The notes: generated by a model from the sequence alone, not told the origin. A DNA stretch of 64,000 nucleotides from an uncultured Methanolobus sp. (GCF_963665675.1 NZ_OY762426.1:1984001-2048000); one strand, 5' to 3'; shown: positions 1 to 8,665, counted from the first letter of the stretch. A program made the numbers and translations.

Positions 1-321
1 ATTGAGGTAATATCCGGCGTTCCTACTATCTATCTTGAATCCTTTGGTGTACAGCAGGAGAAAGAATTTACTTTCACATTAAAAGCTGCCGAAGTTGGAA
101 CATATACACTTTCCATGGAAAACAGTTATCTTTTTGACAATGGTGTCGATGCGCAACTCGAAGAAGTTGCATCGGAGTCTGTTACAAACAAAATTTATGT
201 TGTTAAAGGGGAGTACGACTATCTTTTCGAGCAGCCTATATATATCTATGTATTACCCCTGGTAATTATTGGTGCTATTGCGGGATGGATTTATTACAGG
301 CACAAACAATATAAGTTCTGA
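1..321 (+). CDS. C-terminal end of a membrane-anchored exported protein (partial)
   Basis: The reading frame is open from base 1, so the gene starts outside the window. About 106 residues are visible. The segment is beta-rich and ends in one hydrophobic membrane segment (roughly PIYIYVLPLVIIGAIAGWIY) followed by a short basic tail (RHKQYKF). This is the usual anchor of exported surface proteins of methanogens, with the bulk of the chain outside the cell. The visible part resembles the last repeat of a COG1361/CARDB-type protein, which elsewhere in this window is encoded beside ABC transporter genes. An ABC ATPase gene follows 1.3 kb downstream, but cetZ lies between them. The family assignment is inference; that it is membrane-anchored is well supported. 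Confidence 0.6.
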   Translation: MEVISGVPTIYLESFGVQQEKEFTFTLKAAEVGTYTLSMENSYLFDNGVDAQLEEVASESVTNKIYVVKGEYDYLFEQPIYIYVLPLVIIGAIAGWIYYRHKQYKF

Positions 322-402
322 TACAAGAGTTACAGTTAATGTAAGCAGGATTTATCACAAGATTTATCTGATTATAATTATATTATCATTCGGAGGAATT
401 AT

Positions 403-1509
403 TTGCTCAACATACTCATCGTTGGTAACGGTCAATGCGGAAACCGCATACTGGATGCTATAAACAGAGAAGCCTTCGGTAAAAAAAGCCGTCTTGCCAA
501 GTTCTATTCACAACAAAAATACAAAAGCAATGTGCAGACCATTGCTATCAACACTGCAGTGAATGATCTCAAGGAGATGAAATTCACAAAAGCTAAGGAC
601 AGAATTCATATTCCTCATTTGCATGGTGTCGGAGCCAACAGAAATGTTGGTAAACATGTTTTTGAAGAGAACAAGACCCACATTATGCGGCAGATCGAGG
701 AAAGAGGCAACTTTGATGTGTGTTTTGTTATCACATCTGCATCAGGCGGGACCGGTTCTTCCTTTACTCCAATGCTTGTAAAGGAATTAAAGGAAAGATT
801 TGATTACCCTGTATATGCAGTAGTTGTCCTTCCTTTCAGGGAAGAAGGCACTCTTTATCTTCAAAATGCTGCTTTCTGCTTAAGGGATATCCGCGAAAGT
901 GGCGCTGATGGTATAATTCTTGCTGATAACCAGTTCCTGAAACAAATGGGCGGAAATGTAGAGTCTGCCTATAATGGCATAAATGACATGGTTGCCAAAC
1001 GTCTTCTGTTCCTGCTTGACGCACTGGACAGTGAAATGATGATGGTAACTGATCTTGGTGACTTTAAGACTGTCATGAATGGCGGTGCGGGACTTGCAAC
1101 AATTGGTTTCTATGAAGCGGAAACAGACATGCCTGTAAGAAGTGCAATCCAGAAAGCGCTTTCCCCTTCCGGTCTCCTGTTCTCAAGTGATGTTTACAAG
1201 GAAGCCAGCAGGGCAATGGTTATTATAAGGGGTGACAAGGAGCGCCTCAGCATAGATGAAATATCAACGGAAGTTGAGAAATTATCCAGTGCGGTAGGTC
1301 ATGTATTCAAAGGTATTGTTGTAAGGAGTGGTGAGCTTCCTCAGGTACTTGCAGTGCTCACGCTTGAATCCGCATCTGAACTTGAGAAACTATATTCCAT
1401 AGCAGTGGATGCAATCAAATACGAACGTGACAAGAAAGAGCGTGTTGCCACAGTCAAAGAAGTAGACCGCGCGTTTTCACAGATAGACGGAATGGATCCG
1501 TCTTACTGA
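403..1509 (+). CDS. cetZ: CetZ, tubulin/FtsZ superfamily GTPase
   Basis: Cytoskeletal GTPase of the archaeal CetZ family, which in haloarchaea controls cell shape and sits under the membrane. The N-terminus carries the nucleotide-binding loop GNGQCGNRILDAI (residues 8-20) and the tubulin signature appears as SASGGTGSS (about 113-120). The length of 368 residues fits the family. It is CetZ and not FtsZ because of the GQCGN start and the form of the signature loop. Translation starts at TTG 403 with GGAGG six bases upstream; no ATG fits better. It stands between the end of a surface protein gene and an orphan ABC ATPase. The role in this methanogen is inferred from the family. Confidence 0.88.
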   Translation: MLNILIVGNGQCGNRILDAINREAFGKKSRLAKFYSQQKYKSNVQTIAINTAVNDLKEMKFTKAKDRIHIPHLHGVGANRNVGKHVFEENKTHIMRQIEERGNFDVCFVITSASGGTGSSFTPMLVKELKERFDYPVYAVVVLPFREEGTLYLQNAAFCLRDIRESGADGIILADNQFLKQMGGNVESAYNGINDMVAKRLLFLLDALDSEMMMVTDLGDFKTVMNGGAGLATIGFYEAETDMPVRSAIQKALSPSGLLFSSDVYKEASRAMVIIRGDKERLSIDEISTEVEKLSSAVGHVFKGIVVRSGELPQVLAVLTLESASELEKLYSIAVDAIKYERDKKERVATVKEVDRAFSQIDGMDPSY

Positions 1510-1609
1510 TTTCTTCTTCTTTTTTTCGTTATCCAGATTTCTGATAATCCTCTGAAATCAAATACATTGAAATAGTCTAAATCCAAATAAAGTTACCAGA
1601 GGTTTTTAT

Positions 1610-2305
1610 TTGGTTGATGATAATGGTTCCTTCATTATACAGGCAAGGGGTCTCTCTAAGATTTATATGGACGGAGTTGAAGTACGTGCTCTTGACAATG
1701 TAGACCTTGATATCAAAAAGGGAGAGTTTCTTTCAATAATTGGTCCTTCCGGCTCTGGAAAGAGTACCCTTCTTCACATGATAGGTATTCTTGATACTCC
1801 CAGTTCCGGAAGTATAATCATAGATGGAAAAGTTGTTACTGAAATGTCTGAAAAAGATCGTTCCAGGGTTCGTAATGAAGTCTTAGGATTCATATTCCAG
1901 TATCATCATCTGATGCCTGATTTTGATGCTCTTGAAAACGTAATGATGCCTCTTCTCATTGGTGGCATGAAACGAAGTGAAGCTAAAAAGATCGCAGCTG
2001 GTCTTCTGGAAGAGGTCGGTCTGGGGGAACGTATGGATCATCGTCCAAACCAGCTATCCGGCGGCCAGGCCCAGAGAGTTGCCATTGCAAGAGCCCTCGC
2101 AAATCATCCCGGAATAGTTATAGGTGACGAACCAACCGGAAATCTGGATACTAAATCCAGTGACAGGATATATGAACTGCTTAGAAAACTAAACCGGGAC
2201 AGGGGACAAACCTTTATTCTTGTTACCCATGATGAGGAAATGGCCAGAAAAACCGATCGTATCATCAGAATAGTTGACGGGAGTATAGCATCGGATTCTG
2301 TTTAA
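1610..2305 (+). CDS. ABC transporter ATP-binding protein, LolD/MacB type
   Basis: Cytoplasmic ATPase subunit of 231 residues. Walker A is GPSGSGKST (about 44-52), the signature is LSGGQ, Walker B is VIGDEPTGNLD, and the switch histidine lies in THDEE. The PTGNLD form is typical of the LolD/MacB/FtsE group that works with FtsX-fold permeases. The start is TTG 1610, with AGAGG seven bases upstream. No permease lies next to it: the nearest are the two solitary LolC-like permeases at 8757-9929 and 10644-11801, which themselves lack an ATPase. A partnership in trans with these is an inference. A MITE begins 35 bases downstream of the stop. Confidence 0.85.
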   Translation: MVDDNGSFIIQARGLSKIYMDGVEVRALDNVDLDIKKGEFLSIIGPSGSGKSTLLHMIGILDTPSSGSIIIDGKVVTEMSEKDRSRVRNEVLGFIFQYHHLMPDFDALENVMMPLLIGGMKRSEAKKIAAGLLEEVGLGERMDHRPNQLSGGQAQRVAIARALANHPGIVIGDEPTGNLDTKSSDRIYELLRKLNRDRGQTFILVTHDEEMARKTDRIIRIVDGSIASDSV

Positions 2306-2340
2306 AATATATTTTGGCAAAAAAGATGGTAGCATAAAAA

Positions 2341-2704
2341 GGCTTTGTAGAAATCCTGCCATTAAACCTTTAAGGTAACTAAACCGTTTTTGTCATGTCA
2401 ATAAATCTGTTCTATCGTAGACCATGAATAACTAGGGTGGTTCGGAGGGTCCGGCGAAGCCAGCGTTTTCCCAAAAGACAAAACAAAATTATCTGCATAG
2501 TACACTAAAACACTTCCTTCGCAGGACATCTGTAGAGTTCGCAGCATAACTGCAATAGTGTTTGTAACTATCTTCTGTGCAGCAGCATTGGAACGTGCCG
2601 CCTTCGGCGGATGGTTACTTTGTTTTTAGTTTACCGGTTGCTTTTGTGGAAATTTAAATGAGAAATATCTGTGTCACTCATATCAATAGGAATTCTACAG
2701 AGCC
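2341..2704. mobile_element. MITE-like element, copy 1 (364 bp)
   Basis: Non-coding element bounded by inverted ends: GGCTTTGTAGAAATCC at 2341 and GGAATTCTACAGAGCC ending at 2704. The flanks are a near-perfect 8-bp target duplication, CATAAAAA (2333-2340) and CATAAAAT (2705-2712). A diverged relative sits at 8331-8665. Shared internal blocks include GGTCCGGCGAAGCC, GTGCCGCCTTCGGCG and the run TTTGTTTTTAG. There is no open reading frame of note. Ends beginning GG(C/T)TCTGT together with an 8-bp duplication resemble IS6-family elements, so I infer a non-autonomous IS6-like derivative; no transposase of that type is in the window. Confidence 0.8.
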
Positions 2705-2833
2705 CATAAAATCTCATTAAATACTTTCTCTTTCTTCTTTTCTCTATATTTTTGGACTTACATCTATTTTCTGCATGAAGATATTTAAGTGATAACTATT
2801 AACCTTTTACAATAACTATTTTGATGAGGTACT

Positions 2834-3376
2834 ATGTGCACTGAATTGATCAATATTAAAAATAAAATAAGAAACAGCCTAACTGAACTTTATACTAAAG
2901 ATCAGATTCTTTTTGAAAGAAACAATGAGGAAGGCGTACAAGAAAGATGCATTCAATTCAGATTTGCAATGTATCTTCAAAACCAATTTGATAATTATTA
3001 CGTAGATGTTGAATATGATAATACTATCACGTGTTATCTAGATGATAATGGATTTGTGACACAAGTTGAAGAATCCAAAAAGAAATTAATATCAGATGAA
3101 GATGGTAATCAGCATCTAAAAGTTCCCGACATTATAATTCACAAAAGAGGTATTGGGCAGAATAGTAATTATCTTTGTTTTGAACTCAAAAAGTGGAATC
3201 GAACTAACAATAGATTAGATGTCAAAAAAGATCACGATGTTCTCAAATTTTTAACATCCATATATGAATTTGGATATTTGTATGGATTTCATATAATATT
3301 TGGAAGAGTGAAAGATGAAACAAAATGGACTATATTTCAAAATGGACAGATTTTAGAAGAAGTACATGTATTTTAA
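2834..3376 (+). CDS. Hypothetical protein with a PD-(D/E)XK nuclease-like core
   Basis: Protein of 180 residues. The segment PDIIIHKRG ... NYLCFELKKW (about residues 97-122) matches the PD-(D/E)XK pattern, with Asp in PD and Glu/Lys in ELK. This is the catalytic core of many restriction-like nucleases. GAGGT lies three bases before ATG 2834. The gene is clearly more AT-rich than cetZ or enolase and starts 130 bp after a MITE, which suggests acquired accessory DNA. I do not recognise the exact family. A role in DNA cleavage or defence is inference from the motif, and no partner gene is adjacent. Confidence 0.6.
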   Translation: MCTELINIKNKIRNSLTELYTKDQILFERNNEEGVQERCIQFRFAMYLQNQFDNYYVDVEYDNTITCYLDDNGFVTQVEESKKKLISDEDGNQHLKVPDIIIHKRGIGQNSNYLCFELKKWNRTNNRLDVKKDHDVLKFLTSIYEFGYLYGFHIIFGRVKDETKWTIFQNGQILEEVHVF

Positions 3377-3426
3377 AACATGTATTCATCGTCTTATGTC
3401 CGATTCAATATTAACTTCATAATACA

Positions 3427-3437
3427 GCAAGTATATA
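3427..3437 (+). promoter_or_regulatory. TATA box of the PPC-domain gene
   Basis: AAGTATATAAC lies about 30 bases before ATG 3465. This fits an archaeal TATA element with a very short leader. Confidence 0.45.
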
Positions 3438-3464
3438 ACTATAAGGAAGTATTATCCCATAAGT

Positions 3465-3917
3465 ATGCAATATTCACAGGGTAACATAGGAAGGGTATTT
3501 ACTGTTCGCCTGGATCAGGGCGACGACATTCTTCAGGAACTTGAAGGTCTTGCAATCTCAGAGAACATAAAATCAGCAATGTTTATGATGCTCGGTGCTG
3601 TGAAGGAGGCCAGTCTTGTGGTTGGTCCGAAAGAAAATGTTGTTCCGCCTGATCCACAGTGGGCCCGGATAAAAGATGTGCATGAGCTTATAGGAATTGG
3701 TAATATCTTCCGGGAAACAGAGACCGGTAAACCAAAGGTACATCTTCATTCAGCAGCAGGTCGTGGTGACTCTGTAAAAACAGGATGTCTGCGTGAAAGC
3801 AGTGAAGTTTTCATGGTTGTAGAGATCTTTATCATGGAGATATGCGGAATCTCTGCAAGCAGGATTTTTGATCCGGATAGAGGCTTTGCTCCTGTTAGTT
3901 TCCCGGATGAAAGCTGA
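3465..3917 (+). CDS. PPC-domain (DUF296) protein, putative DNA-binding
   Basis: Single PPC (plant and prokaryote conserved) domain covering nearly all 150 residues. It includes the conserved HLHSAAGR metal-ligand segment (about 92-99) and the C-terminal G-F-x-P-V-x-F end. Bacterial and archaeal members form trimers and are usually single-domain. In plants the domain is joined to AT-hooks, which are absent here, so DNA binding is not shown by the sequence. It is monocistronic, with a TATA box just upstream, and converges with the regulator gene that ends at 3954. Confidence 0.8.
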   Translation: MQYSQGNIGRVFTVRLDQGDDILQELEGLAISENIKSAMFMMLGAVKEASLVVGPKENVVPPDPQWARIKDVHELIGIGNIFRETETGKPKVHLHSAAGRGDSVKTGCLRESSEVFMVVEIFIMEICGISASRIFDPDRGFAPVSFPDES

Positions 3918-3953
3918 AAAAACAATTTTGTTGCAGTTTCCGGTTTCAGATGT

Positions 3954-4340
3954 CTATTGCCCGTTATTACTGAGTTCCTTGAGTTGTTCAAGGGCTTCAA
4001 CCATTTCCATGTTCTTTCTAAGAGCCTTTGACTCAAAGGTCTTGACGATTTCATCAAAAGGCACAATGAGTTTGTAATATTTGACAGGTCTTCCTTTGTC
4101 AGTATTCTTTTTCTCACTCCTTTCTTCTATCCATCCTCTTTCTCTTAAAGGACGCATAGCTATACTGACTTCCGGCTGTCTAAGGCCCGATGCCTGTTCA
4201 ATGTTCTGTGAAGTAAGTTCTTTTCCACATACAAGACATGCAATAGAGATGGCTTCGGTCCTGGGTACTTCCAGTCCCTGTAATAGTTCAATTATTTCGT
4301 AGCCTTTTCCATTTAAAAGATCAGGATCTCCGCTTTTCAT
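3954..4340 (-). CDS. Winged-helix transcriptional regulator
   Basis: Protein of 128 residues. A helix-turn-helix occupies about residues 28-75 (LTSQNIEQASGLRQPEVSIA, then the wing around GRPVKYYKL). The C-terminal helix (KALRKNMEMVEALEQLKEL) probably dimerises. CLVCGKE near the front has two cysteines, but the other half of a zinc site is missing. It belongs to the ArsR/TrmB-like regulators widespread in Methanosarcinales. It is divergent from enolase and shares a 170-bp AT-rich promoter region with it, so auto-regulation or control of enolase is possible but not shown. Confidence 0.75.
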   Translation of the reverse strand: MKSGDPDLLNGKGYEIIELLQGLEVPRTEAISIACLVCGKELTSQNIEQASGLRQPEVSIAMRPLRERGWIEERSEKKNTDKGRPVKYYKLIVPFDEIVKTFESKALRKNMEMVEALEQLKELSNNGQ

Positions 4341-4510
4341 TTGCTTACTATAATACTTTTAAGTTTATATAATTTATGTCAATATAATTTTATTAAGCCA
4401 GATATGTTTACAATTACGCAATTCAAGCGGTGACTAGAAATGAAGTGAACGGTAACAATATATACAGTAATTGCAAACTAGGTGTAAAACCAAGTCAAAG
4501 GTGGAATAGG

Positions 4511-5785
4511 ATGCCGTATATTGATGATGACAAAAGCTATAAGATAAAAAAGATTCACGCACGTGAGATTCTTGACTCCAGGGGAAACCCTACAGTTGAA
4601 GTAGATGTCTTTACTTCATCCGGATTTGGCAGGGCAAGTGTTCCTTCCGGTGCTTCTACAGGAAGTAATGAGGCACTTGAGTTGCGCGACAAGGAAGAAC
4701 GCTACCTTGGGAAGGGTGTACTTGATGCGGTTGACAATGTCAATACCGCCATAGAAGCAGAGCTTCTGGGTATGGATGTCAGGAAGCAGCGTGAGATAGA
4801 TGGCCTTATGCTGGCGCTTGACGGTACTGAGAACAAGATGGAACTAGGTGCAAATTCAATCCTTGGAGTTTCCATGGCAGTTGCAAGGGCAGCAGCAGAC
4901 TCACTCAACATGCCACTTTATCGCTATCTTGGCGGCATAAGTGCATATACTCTTCCTGTTCCTACAATGAATGTCCTCAACGGTGGAAAACATGCAGGAA
5001 ATGCGCTTTCCATTCAGGAATTCATGATCCAGCCAAAGGGCGCAGAAACCTATTCCGAAGCGCTGCGTATGGGTACAGAGACATACCATGCACTTGGTAA
5101 GATCCTCGAAGGAAAATATGGCGGCTCAGCAACAAATGTCGGTTACGAGGGTGGATACGCACCATCTATTGAGATGACCCACGATGCTCTTGATGCTCTT
5201 GTAAGTGCTATCGAGGAAGCAGGATACACAGAGTCCGAGATAACTATTGGTCTTGATGCGGCAGCTTCAGAGTTCTTTGACGGGGAAACCTATTCTATCG
5301 ATGGTAAACTCCTGAAGCCGGCTGAACTTGTTGATTACTACCTTGAGCTCATCGAGTCATATCCAATTATTCTTGTTGAAGACCCATTCCATGAGGAATC
5401 TTTTGATGATTTTGCAACATTGACAAATGATGCATGGGACACATTCATTGTTGGAGATGACCTCTTCGTCACAAATGTAGACCGTCTTGCAAGGGGTGTT
5501 GAAATGGGTGCAGCAAATTCACTTCTGCTTAAAGTGAACCAGATCGGTTCCCTCTCAGAGGCTTTTGATGCAGCTAATATGGCAAACCGCAGTGGTTACA
5601 GCGTTGTTGTAAGCCATCGCTCCGCTGAGACCGAAGACACAACAATCGCTGACATTTCAGTTGCAATCGGTGCTGACCTTATCAAGACGGGTGCACCGGC
5701 AAGAAGTGAACGTACTGCAAAATACAACCAGCTTCTCAGGATTGAAGAGGACCTTGGAGAAGCAGCACGTTATATGCAGATTTGA
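4511..5785 (+). CDS. eno: Enolase
   Basis: Phosphopyruvate hydratase (2-phosphoglycerate to phosphoenolpyruvate), cytoplasmic, in glycolysis and gluconeogenesis. Visible signatures are the N-terminal AREILDSRGNPTVEV, the substrate loop SGASTGSNEA, the metal ligands in IGLDAAASEF and VEDPF, and the enolase signature LLLKVNQIGSLSEA with the catalytic lysine. The frame is open from 4430, but I chose ATG 4511 (424 residues) because AAGGTGG precedes it and homologues start near here. One oddity: the usual SHRSGETED reads SHRSAETED. A perfect hairpin follows the stop codon. It is transcribed alone. Confidence 0.93.
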   Translation: MPYIDDDKSYKIKKIHAREILDSRGNPTVEVDVFTSSGFGRASVPSGASTGSNEALELRDKEERYLGKGVLDAVDNVNTAIEAELLGMDVRKQREIDGLMLALDGTENKMELGANSILGVSMAVARAAADSLNMPLYRYLGGISAYTLPVPTMNVLNGGKHAGNALSIQEFMIQPKGAETYSEALRMGTETYHALGKILEGKYGGSATNVGYEGGYAPSIEMTHDALDALVSAIEEAGYTESEITIGLDAAASEFFDGETYSIDGKLLKPAELVDYYLELIESYPIILVEDPFHEESFDDFATLTNDAWDTFIVGDDLFVTNVDRLARGVEMGAANSLLLKVNQIGSLSEAFDAANMANRSGYSVVVSHRSAETEDTTIADISVAIGADLIKTGAPARSERTAKYNQLLRIEEDLGEAARYMQI

Positions 5786-5803
5786 ACTGGATTACAGTTC
5801 AAA
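5781..5803 (+). terminator. Terminator hairpin after enolase
   Basis: TTTGAACTG and CAGTTCAAA form a perfect 9-bp stem with a 5-base loop. It overlaps the enolase stop codon and is followed by a T-rich stretch. Confidence 0.6.
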
Positions 5804-5869
5804 CTTGCCTTCTCTGTTTTTCTGTTTTTAAATCGTTTATTTTGTAAGCAAAAAAGTAAAAGGCTTTGG

Positions 5870-7075
5870 TTATTCAAGCAGCGGTACGGTGAGGCTACCC
5901 TGTGGCAAAATCACAGCATACGGTTCCTTACCCTGCTCTCTCACTTTTTCAATAGCCTTGTTGAATGTTTTCTGAATATCCATATGGGGTTGAAGTTTTG
6001 CCATTTTTATTGTGTCATCATGCAGGTCTGAAATTGCCCACATTTCAGCGTAAACTCCTATCTGTGCCATCTTGGCTGCTTTGTGGTATCCGAGCTTGTA
6101 GCCTTCATCAATCTTACACATGACCTCGTCGCATGTATTTGCAGAACAGAGCAGGTTCAGGAATGTATCGTCTCCTACGCCGTCCCTGCATTTTGATACA
6201 AGAATGATGACTCCGCCATCTTCCAGTGCAAGCTTGCCGTTCTCAAGTGCTTTCTGTGACTGGTAGAGGTCAATATCCATAGGATATGGTGCTGCGGTGA
6301 GTACAATATTGCCCCTGCGGCTGCAGTTTGAACAGAATACTTCTTTTGCTTTCTCAACTGCAATGTCGAATGATTTGAAAATGTCACCAGCAACGGTTGC
6401 ATAGAGTCCGTGATCTGCTGTTAGAACTGTTTGAATTGAGAATACGTTAAGGTCTTTCAGCACTTTCATTGCATCTTCCATGTCCTCTGCAACAGGATTT
6501 CCTTTGATAGCCAGTGGCTGTGAAGCTTCTGAGAGTGCATGTTTGTGGTTCATCTCGATGGTCTTATAGGAAGCTACTCCCGGCAGGAATGCCTTCCTTC
6601 CTCCTGTATAACCTGCAAAATAGTGAGGCTCAACACTTCCGATGACAATGATGTTCTTACTTTCATTCACCATCTTATTGAGGTACATCTCAGTTCCGTT
6701 GCTGGATACACCAAGATATTCCATATCCTCATCCTTGCGGGCATCGTGAACGAATATGTTCTCTTTGAACTCGTCATATAGCTCACCGAAGATGTATCTG
6801 TACTCATCCTCAGTTGGTCCTCTGTGAGCGCCTGTAGCAACCATGAATCTTACGCCTCCATGCTCCCTGAGTTTGTCACGTATTTTCAGGAGGACCTTTG
6901 CAGTAGGAGTTGGTCTTGTTGCATCATTTACAAGAATTAATATCTTCTCGCTGTTTTTCATGAACTCCTCAAGGGATTCCATCCCAACAGGATTGTTTAG
7001 TGCTTCGTCTATTACTTCCGACTCAGCTCCGACTTCAACAAAATTAGGTGAAACGACCTCATGGGGTATTTCCAC
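5870..7075 (-). CDS. LarA-family (DUF2088) nickel-dependent racemase-like protein
   Basis: Member of the LarA family, whose type enzyme interconverts D- and L-lactate with a nickel-pincer nucleotide. Key pieces are LVNDATRPTPTAK (about 48-60), ATGAHR (catalytic-type His near 84), and EPHYFAGYTGGRK (second His near 151 and the pincer-attachment Lys near 161). All catalytic positions of LarA are therefore kept. The substrate cannot be read from the sequence. The coordinates use GTG 7075, but the conserved N-terminus (IPYGKEFVDLEVEIPHEV) continues in frame to 7120. There an ATC codon lies seven bases after GGAGG, and no canonical start is available. I see no larB/C/E genes nearby. Confidence 0.82.
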   Translation of the reverse strand: MEIPHEVVSPNFVEVGAESEVIDEALNNPVGMESLEEFMKNSEKILILVNDATRPTPTAKVLLKIRDKLREHGGVRFMVATGAHRGPTEDEYRYIFGELYDEFKENIFVHDARKDEDMEYLGVSSNGTEMYLNKMVNESKNIIVIGSVEPHYFAGYTGGRKAFLPGVASYKTIEMNHKHALSEASQPLAIKGNPVAEDMEDAMKVLKDLNVFSIQTVLTADHGLYATVAGDIFKSFDIAVEKAKEVFCSNCSRRGNIVLTAAPYPMDIDLYQSQKALENGKLALEDGGVIILVSKCRDGVGDDTFLNLLCSANTCDEVMCKIDEGYKLGYHKAAKMAQIGVYAEMWAISDLHDDTIKMAKLQPHMDIQKTFNKAIEKVREQGKEPYAVILPQGSLTVPLLE

Positions 7076-7357
7076 TTCAAGGTCTACGAATTCTTTTCCA
7101 TAAGGTATCGGTATTTTGATAAAAATTCCTCCGGATAAGGTCAGTAACTGGATAGTTCATAATAGGAAGCTTTATTTATAGTTTAGCTGGCCGGAGTCGG
7201 ACGAAACTTCTAAAATCAATATATGTAAAACAGCATTAATAAACATTGAATAAATACAGCAGTATCTTTGGACCTGCCCCTAAAAATCAGTTATGAGCTG
7301 TCCTGTGAAGTTTCGTATTTTTACGATATAGTTCACTAAAGATGTGAATACTTGGGC

Positions 7358-7558
7358 TCACTCTTCTTTTTGCATTCTGCAGAGTTCCTTTTTATACATC
7401 AGTTGTGTCTGAAAACGTTTTACATCAGGAGTTGGTTCTCTGCCGGACTGCCTGTCAATGATAGCATTTACATATTCAAGGTCACTCTTTATGTTATCAC
7501 AGGGTACGGTTTCTGTCAAATTAGCATCTCCACTATATTTTATCAAACAAATTATCAT
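7358..7558 (-). CDS. Possible small protein, 66 residues
   Basis: ATG at 7558 and a charged C-terminal half (RQSGREPTPDVKRFQTQLMYKKELCRMQKEE) look protein-like. No ribosome binding site is visible, and I recognise no family. A 72-residue frame on the other strand overlaps it almost entirely, so either or neither may be real. Confidence 0.28.
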   Translation of the reverse strand: MIICLIKYSGDANLTETVPCDNIKSDLEYVNAIIDRQSGREPTPDVKRFQTQLMYKKELCRMQKEE

Positions 7559-7636
7559 TTGAATTATTAATAAGTCTTTTCATTAAATTTAGATTTATTA
7601 TTATTTCAATATGGATGTCTGTCCATCGGCAATTTT

Positions 7637-7650
7637 ATGTCAGATGACAT
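7637..7650. promoter_or_regulatory. Palindrome upstream of the LysE-type exporter
   Basis: ATGTCA-GA-TGACAT is a 6-bp inverted repeat. It ends 22 bases before the preferred TTG start (7673) and could be an operator. No regulator gene is adjacent. Confidence 0.3.
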
Positions 7651-7672
7651 GTTTTCTGGAAAAGGTGACAAA

Positions 7673-8299
7673 TTGATAGAAACCACACAACTCTTCTACT
7701 TCATCGCAGCCTCGGTAGCTCTCACACTCCTACCTGGCCCTGATATTCTTTTCGTGCTCACCCAGAGCATATCACATGGAAAGACTGCAGGAATGGCAAT
7801 TGCTACAGGCCTGTGCACCGGTCTGCTGTTCCACACAACTGCGGCAGCACTTGGAGTTTCTGCGATATTGTATAGTTCTGCGGTGGCTTTCTCTCTCCTG
7901 AAATACGCAGGAGCCATTTATCTCCTCTACCTTGCCTACAAGGCAATTAGTGAAGAAGGTAGCCTTACCTCACTTGAATCTGTAAAAGAAAAGGACCTGT
8001 CATTGCTTTACAGGAGAGGCATTTTCATGAATATCTTAAATCCCAAGGTTTCCCTTTTCTTCCTAGCATTCCTGCCCCAGTTCATAAATGCGAATTCAGG
8101 GAGCATCCCTCTGCAAATGATATTCCTGGGTGCAGTGTTCTTTGCACAGGCAATTGTGGTCTTTTTCATAGTGTCATTCTTTGCCGGAATGATAGGGACT
8201 AAGATCATGGAAAAGCCGGGTTTAGGTAAGAAGATCAACTGGGCGAAGGCTGGTATTTATTCTGTGATTGGGATTGAGCTTGCATTTGCACATCAGTGA
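7673..8299 (+). CDS. LysE/RhtB-family exporter
   Basis: Inner-membrane exporter of the LysE/RhtB superfamily, which moves amino acids or similar small molecules out of the cell. Family hallmarks are the N-terminal LPGPDILFVLTQSISHGKTAG and the middle NPKVSLFFLAFLPQF, among about six hydrophobic segments. The frame is open from ATG 7637, but I prefer TTG 7673 because AAGGTGA sits just before it and the protein then begins MIETTQLFYFIAAS, as the family does (208 residues). The upstream ATG lies inside a palindrome that looks regulatory. It is a single gene, and the substrate is unknown. Confidence 0.85.
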   Translation: MIETTQLFYFIAASVALTLLPGPDILFVLTQSISHGKTAGMAIATGLCTGLLFHTTAAALGVSAILYSSAVAFSLLKYAGAIYLLYLAYKAISEEGSLTSLESVKEKDLSLLYRRGIFMNILNPKVSLFFLAFLPQFINANSGSIPLQMIFLGAVFFAQAIVVFFIVSFFAGMIGTKIMEKPGLGKKINWAKAGIYSVIGIELAFAHQ

Positions 8300-8330
8300 A
8301 TATGAGTTTTCACAATAATATCTCACAAAT

Positions 8331-8665
8331 CGGTCTGTAGAATTCGTGGTATTAAAAAATTAAGGAAGTTTGTAACTGATTTATCGTAATCTATGAATAA
8401 CTTGGGTGAGCCCGAAGGGTCCGGCGAAGCCGGCGTTTTCCAAAATGATTAAACAAAATAATCTGCAAATGCCCTGTATTTCTTCTCAGGACTTGTGTAG
8501 AATTTCAGTATAAATGCAATAATCTTCTTGTAGCAGCATGGAAATGTGCCGCCTTCGGCGTATGGTTATTTTGTTTTTAGATTACAGACTGTTTTCAAGT
8601 TGTTTTTGTGAAATGAAAAAGAGCGATTTTTGTGTCACTCGGACAAACAGGATTTCTACAGAACT
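8331..8665. mobile_element. MITE-like element, copy 2 (about 335 bp, decayed)
   Basis: Diverged relative of 2341-2704. The ends are CGGTCTGTAGAATTCG and the inverse of GGATTTCTACAGAACT. The direct repeat ACAAAT lies at 8325-8330 and 8666-8671. Internal blocks are shared with copy 1 in the same order (GGTCCGGCGAAGCC, AATAATCTGCA, GTGCCGCCTTCGGCG, TTTGTTTTTAG, TGTGTCACTC). There is no reading frame. It lies between the exporter and the permease genes, in otherwise non-coding DNA. Confidence 0.75.

Larger units (their letters stand above)
7121..7672. other. Promoter region with little coding content
   Basis: 552 bp. Next to the LarA gene a minus-strand TATA-like CTATAAATAA (around 7170) would serve it. 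ACGAAACTTC (7201-7210) has a perfect inverted partner at 7307-7316. One weak small reading frame lies at 7358-7558. The rest shows nothing I can name. Confidence 0.4.

Noticed and set aside
7201..7316. ACGAAACTTC / GAAGTTTCGT as ends of a further MITE
   Set aside because: Only 10 bp match, and I see no target duplication or second copy.
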